Shown here: positions 22,137-25,570 of the stretch, in pieces
Layout: each line of letters opens with the position of its first letter
Position numbering within the stretch: the stretch's first letter is position 1
Assembly: GCA_900551815.1 (NCBI GenBank)
Contig: URXE01000032.1
Coordinates: 1-25,570, forward strand
Source: an uncultured Collinsella sp.
Lineage (GTDB): Bacteria; Actinomycetota; Coriobacteriia; Coriobacteriales; Coriobacteriaceae
Length of the DNA: 25,570 nucleotides
Direction: 5' to 3'
Translations under genes and position numbers: made by a program
Notes under the pieces: model-generated
Seen by the model: only the letters and a program-made list of their open reading frames with translations
Databases searched by the model: none
What the model was told of the DNA's origin: nothing

Positions 22137-24950
22137 GTGGCTGAGAACCTAAGCAACCAGTCTGTACCCGAAGCCGCGGCGCGCGTCGCTGCCGTGGTCA
22201 ACCGCCTCGTTAACCGAATCGGCTCGAATGCCGAGTCCAGGGAGCGTCTCGCCGAGATCGAGATCCCCGAGGAGCTGCGCGACAATCTGGCGCTGTTCTT
22301 GCGCCTGGAGCGCCGTGTGCTTAGCGAGTATGATCCCGAGATCGCGGACCTGTTCGACAAGATTTTGACAGCCGAGATTGTGGTCAATGCCGGCAACCCC
22401 GGTACCTGCGCTGCCGACGAAGCCGTCGACGAGCAGGGCGTGCCCACCGCCGACGAGCCCACTGCCGTGGCATTTCGTGAGGTCGTCGATTTGATCGACA
22501 GCCTGCCGCTCGATAAGCAGCAGGTCATTGTCCGCGCCTTTACGAGCTTTTTCCATCTGGCAAACCTGTCGGAGGAGAACTACCGTGTGGCGCAGCTGCG
22601 CGAGCGCGAGGCCGGTGCGTCGACCGATACCGAGGTCGATCCTGCCAACGAGCTTACCGTTGCCTATCACCAGCTGGTGAATGAGCTGGGTGTCGAGGGT
22701 GCCAATGAGCTGCTCGACAAGCTCGAGTTCCACCCTGTCTTTACCGCACATCCCACCGAGGCCCGTCGTAAGGCCGTCGAGGGCAAGATCCGCCGTATCT
22801 CCAACCTGCTGGAGGAGCGTCCGCGTCTGGGCGGCTCCGACCTGGTGGAGAACGAGCGCCATATGCTGCAGGAGATCGACGCCCTGGTGCGTACGAGCCC
22901 CATCGCGCTCAAGAAGCCCACGCCGGTCGAGGAGGCCGATACCATCATCGACATCTTCGATAACACGCTGTTCGACGTTATCCCCGTTATCTATCGTCGT
23001 TTTGACGATTGGGTGCTGGGCGACAAGGCCGGTACTGTGCCGCCGCTGTGCCCGGCGTTCTTCCATCCCGGCAGCTGGATCGGTTCCGACCGCGACGGTA
23101 ACCCCAACGTCACCGCCAAGGTGAGCCGTGAGGTCGCCGCCAAGTACTTTACGCACATGGTGCTCAAGCTCGAGGACAAGTGCCGCCACATCGGCCGCAA
23201 CCTCACGCTCGAGGCTACCTACAGCAAGCCGTCGGCCGAGCTCATTAACCTGTGGAACCATCAGGTCGAGATGAGCCCTCGGTACACGGCCCGCGCCGAG
23301 CTGATCTCCGAGCACGAGCCGCATCGCGCCGTCATGCTCGTCATGGCCGACCGTCTGAACGCCACCGTGCGCCGTATCACCGACACCATGTACCACAGCG
23401 CCGACGAGTTCCTGGATGACCTGCGCGTCGTCCAGCGTTCGCTGGCCGCCTGCGGTGCCGTCCGTGCCGCCTACGGCCCGGTCCAGACCATCATCTGGCA
23501 AGTCGAGTCCTTCGGCTTCCATATGGTCGAGATGGAGTTCCGTCAGCACTCCGTGGTGCATGCCCGCGCCCTCAAGGATATCCACGAGAACGGTATCCAT
23601 GGCGACCTGCAGCCCATGACGCGCGAAGTCATCGATACCTTCCGTGCTATCGGCTCCATCCAAAAGCGCTACGGCAAGAAGATGGCGCACCGCTACATCA
23701 TCTCGTTTACCAAGAGCGCCCAGCATGTGGCTGACGTCTTCGAGCTGGCCCACCTGTCCTTCGCACACGAGGAAGATGTCCCCGAGCTCGACGTGATCCC
23801 GCTATTCGAGCAGCTCGAGGACCTCGAGGGCTGCGTCGACGTGCTCGACCAGATGCTTACGCTGCCCGTGGTGCAGAAGCGTCTTGCCCAGACCAACCGC
23901 CGCATGGAGGTTATGCTGGGCTATTCCGACTCCTCCAAGGACGCCGGTCCTACCACGGCCATGCTCGCGCTGCATTCCGCGCAGGAGCGCATTGCCAAGT
24001 GGGCCGAGAAGAACGATATCGACCTGGTGCTCATGCACGGTCGCGGCGGTGCCGTTGGCCGTGGCGGCGGCCCGGCCAACAAGGCCGTGCTGGCGCAGCC
24101 CAAGGGTTCGGTCAACTGCTTCTTTAAGCTCACCGAGCAGGGCGAGGTCATCTTTGCCCGTTACGGCAACCGCACGCTGGCTCAGCGCCATGTTGAGTCC
24201 GTTGCCGCCGCAACGCTTTTGCAGTCGGCCCCGAGTGTCGAGAAGACCAACACCGAGACCACGCAGAAGTTCTGGGATATGGCCGAGAAGCTCAACACTG
24301 CAAGCCACGAGCGCTATCTGGACCTGCTGAACACCGAGGACTTTACACCGTGGTTCTCGACCGTGACGCCGCTGACCGAGGTCGGTCTGCTGCCGATCGG
24401 CTCGCGTCCCGCCAAGCGCGGCCTGGGCGCCAAGTCGCTCGACGATCTGCGTACCATTCCGTGGATCTTCAGCTGGAGCCAGGCGCGTATTAACCTGGCC
24501 GCTTGGTATGGTTTGGGCACCGCCTGCGAGCAGTTTGGCGATTTGGACCAGCTTAAGGCTGCCTACCAGGAGTGGCCGTTCTTCCGCACCTTTATCGACA
24601 ACATCGAGATGTCGATTGCTAAGACCGATCAGCGCATTGCCAAGATGTATCTGCACCTGGGCGATCGCCAGGATCTGTCCGAGAAGGTCTTCACCGAGAT
24701 GCAGCTCACGCGTAAGTGGGTCCTTGCCATCGTTGGTGACGAGTGGCCGCTGCAGCGTCGTCGCGTGCTCGGCTGCGCCGTTCGCGTGCGTAACCCCTAT
24801 GTCGACGCCCTGTCTATCGCCCAGGTCCGCGCCCTTCGCGAGGTGCGTATGAACCAGGACGAGATGACAGAGGAGAAGAAGGCTGAGTACATGAGCCTGA
24901 TTCTTTCGACTGTGACCGGCGTCTCGGCAGGTTTGCAGAACACGGGGTAA
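22137..24950 (+). CDS. ppc: Phosphoenolpyruvate carboxylase
   Basis: This cytoplasmic enzyme of about 937 residues adds bicarbonate to phosphoenolpyruvate to give oxaloacetate, feeding the TCA-related and aspartate pathways. The catalytic histidine is in VFTAHPTEARRKAV (H about 205). Other signatures are GSDRDGNPNVTAKV, VMLGYSDSSKDAGPTTA and the glycine-rich LMHGRGGAVGRGGGPANKA, which carries the catalytic loop arginines. The C-terminus ends in the typical GLQNTG. The length is close to the bacterial norm of 880-960, so the gene is complete. The start is either GTG 22137 with GGGAGG 4 bases upstream or ATG 22125 with a site that is too close; I prefer GTG. It is a single-gene unit with its own promoter. 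Confidence 0.97.
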   Translation: MAENLSNQSVPEAAARVAAVVNRLVNRIGSNAESRERLAEIEIPEELRDNLALFLRLERRVLSEYDPEIADLFDKILTAEIVVNAGNPGTCAADEAVDEQGVPTADEPTAVAFREVVDLIDSLPLDKQQVIVRAFTSFFHLANLSEENYRVAQLREREAGASTDTEVDPANELTVAYHQLVNELGVEGANELLDKLEFHPVFTAHPTEARRKAVEGKIRRISNLLEERPRLGGSDLVENERHMLQEIDALVRTSPIALKKPTPVEEADTIIDIFDNTLFDVIPVIYRRFDDWVLGDKAGTVPPLCPAFFHPGSWIGSDRDGNPNVTAKVSREVAAKYFTHMVLKLEDKCRHIGRNLTLEATYSKPSAELINLWNHQVEMSPRYTARAELISEHEPHRAVMLVMADRLNATVRRITDTMYHSADEFLDDLRVVQRSLAACGAVRAAYGPVQTIIWQVESFGFHMVEMEFRQHSVVHARALKDIHENGIHGDLQPMTREVIDTFRAIGSIQKRYGKKMAHRYIISFTKSAQHVADVFELAHLSFAHEEDVPELDVIPLFEQLEDLEGCVDVLDQMLTLPVVQKRLAQTNRRMEVMLGYSDSSKDAGPTTAMLALHSAQERIAKWAEKNDIDLVLMHGRGGAVGRGGGPANKAVLAQPKGSVNCFFKLTEQGEVIFARYGNRTLAQRHVESVAAATLLQSAPSVEKTNTETTQKFWDMAEKLNTASHERYLDLLNTEDFTPWFSTVTPLTEVGLLPIGSRPAKRGLGAKSLDDLRTIPWIFSWSQARINLAAWYGLGTACEQFGDLDQLKAAYQEWPFFRTFIDNIEMSIAKTDQRIAKMYLHLGDRQDLSEKVFTEMQLTRKWVLAIVGDEWPLQRRRVLGCAVRVRNPYVDALSIAQVRALREVRMNQDEMTEEKKAEYMSLILSTVTGVSAGLQNTG

Positions 24951-25013
24951 TCGATAGCCCTGTGGCTCTCACCGGGACCCGATGGGTTTCCCTCTGAATG
25001 CGTCCTCGCACTT

Positions 25014-25060
25014 GAAGCCCCCTTATCCTGCTCCTTCGGAGCTGCGGATAAGGGGGCTTC
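25014..25060. terminator. Perfect 15-bp hairpin between ppc and the transposase
   Basis: GAAGCCCCCTTATCC (25014-25028) pairs without mismatch with 25046-25060, and the loop holds a second small stem (GCTCC with GGAGC). There is no T tract on either strand. It may end transcription of both converging genes, or it may belong to the right end of the IS110-family element. Confidence 0.5.
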
Positions 25061-25072
25061 GTGCTGACGCTC

Positions 25073-25521
25073 CTATTTGGCAAGGTGTTTTTTAGAATCC
25101 ATTTTGCGCTCGGCCTCGAAGGCCTGCCTGTCCCAATCGAGCGGAAGTCCGGCCTCGACCCATGCCTCGTAGGCCCTCCTTATGGGCTTGAGCTCCCTTT
25201 GGCCCCTCTCCAGCATCGAGATGTACTTCTCGCTGGTGCCCAGTATGGACGCCGCCCTCACCTGGCTGACCTTCGCCGCGCGCCTGGCCGCCACGAGCTC
25301 CGAGGCGTCCTCGGGCCTCCTGATCTCGTGCGGGTGCATCAGCGCCCGGTACGCCTCCCTGGCCACGTAGCGCTTGAGGCACCTCATGACCTCCCTGTCG
25401 CTCTTTCCCCGCCCCCTGGCCCTCTCGGCGTACTCGGCGGTCTCGGGGTCGCGCATGACCCTCTGCCTCGCGATCTCGTGCAGCGCGCTGTTCGCCTGCC
25501 GGTCGCCGCCCCTGTTGAGCC
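25073..25521 (-). pseudogene. IS110-family transposase, 3' part only (cut by contig end)
   Basis: The frame on the minus strand is open up to the adapter. Read from there it gives GLNRGGDRQANSALHEIA, then GKSDREVMRCLKRYVAREAY, which is the C-terminal (transposase_20) region of IS110/IS116/IS902 recombinases. The catalytic Ser of this domain and the N-terminal DEDD RuvC-like domain would lie beyond the contig end. After the transposase part, about 80 residues form a helix-turn-helix of XRE type (LVAARRAAKVSQVRAASILG, then SEKYISMLERG) ending in a basic tail. An internal ATG at 25456 gives a 127-residue frame that would look like a stand-alone XRE regulator, but continuity upstream shows it is the tail of the transposase. 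Typed as pseudogene only because it is incomplete here. Confidence 0.8.
25073..25521 (-). mobile_element. Partial IS110-family insertion sequence at contig end
   Basis: This is the 3' portion of the element defined by the transposase fragment. Its right boundary is not visible because IS110 elements lack long terminal inverted repeats, so the element may extend left to about 24955, just after ppc. Multi-copy IS elements commonly break assemblies, which explains why the contig stops here. Confidence 0.7.
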
Positions 25522-25570
25522 CTGTCTCTTATACACATCTCCGAGCCCACGAGACTAAGGCGAATCTCGT
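25522..25570 (+). other. Illumina Nextera adapter contamination (non-biological)
   Basis: The last 49 bases are the Tn5 mosaic end CTGTCTCTTATACACATCT (25522-25540), the read-2 adapter stretch CCGAGCCCACGAGAC (25541-25555), an 8-base i7 index TAAGGCGA (25556-25563, index N701 as I recall it) and ATCTCGT (25564-25570), the start of the P7 side. Translated, it yields the known artefact peptides GSEMCIRDR and LLYTSPSPRD. It should be trimmed. Confidence 0.98.

Noticed and set aside
25073..25456. Stand-alone XRE-family regulator or antitoxin
   Set aside because: The frame continues upstream of its ATG into an unmistakable IS110 transposase C-terminus, so it is the tail of that protein.
25061..25558. 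Plus-strand open frame ending in LLYTSPSPRD and minus-strand frame starting GSEMCIRDR
   Set aside because: Both run into the Nextera adapter, and these peptide ends are known artefacts of it.

Overview
The window reads as chromosomal DNA of a high-GC actinobacterium of the class Coriobacteriia, most likely Collinsella or a close relative. This rests on GC-rich codon use, strong GGAGG-type ribosome binding sites and the mix of genes. It is recollection-based inference, because no database search was possible. The last 49 bases are not biological: they are an Illumina Nextera read-2 adapter with an i7 index, so the right edge of the window is a contig end.

Layout. 1-1480: a minus-strand D-Ala-D-Ala carboxypeptidase with its own terminator. 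1678-3637: divergently, a VanR/VanS-like two-component pair. 3741-6837: pstB followed by a PhoB/PhoR-like two-component pair, with no pstSCA or phoU in view. 7014-9101: a Wzz-like chain-length protein, a CpsD-like tyrosine kinase and a CpsB-like PHP phosphatase. 9141-9641: a GNAT acetyltransferase. 9842-11866: htpG. 11867-12335: a 469-base non-coding stretch full of inverted repeats. 12336-17315: two tandem YhgE/Pip-type membrane proteins. 17517-18500: an EamA transporter. 18617-19912: an M20 amidohydrolase. 19953-20371: a decayed MFS transporter gene cut off by palindromic repeats. 20566-21879: hisS. 22137-24950: ppc. 25073-25521: the 3' part of an IS110-family transposase on the minus strand, ending at the adapter.

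How the genes fit together. The left half is a cell-envelope and phosphate-signalling neighbourhood: peptidoglycan trimming beside a VanRS-like sensor, phosphate ABC ATPase beside PhoBR, and the kinase/phosphatase switch that controls polysaccharide length. The right half is housekeeping (htpG, hisS, ppc) mixed with membrane transport genes. I found no phage, CRISPR array or defence system.

The most unusual material is non-coding. A repeat family with a GGGAC/GGGGAC core occurs at three loci (about 9641, 12058 and 20372). Very long near-perfect hairpins lie between the dead MFS gene and hisS. Downstream of htpG there is a nested, nearly symmetric 98-base structure. A terminator-like hairpin also sits inside the htpG leader.
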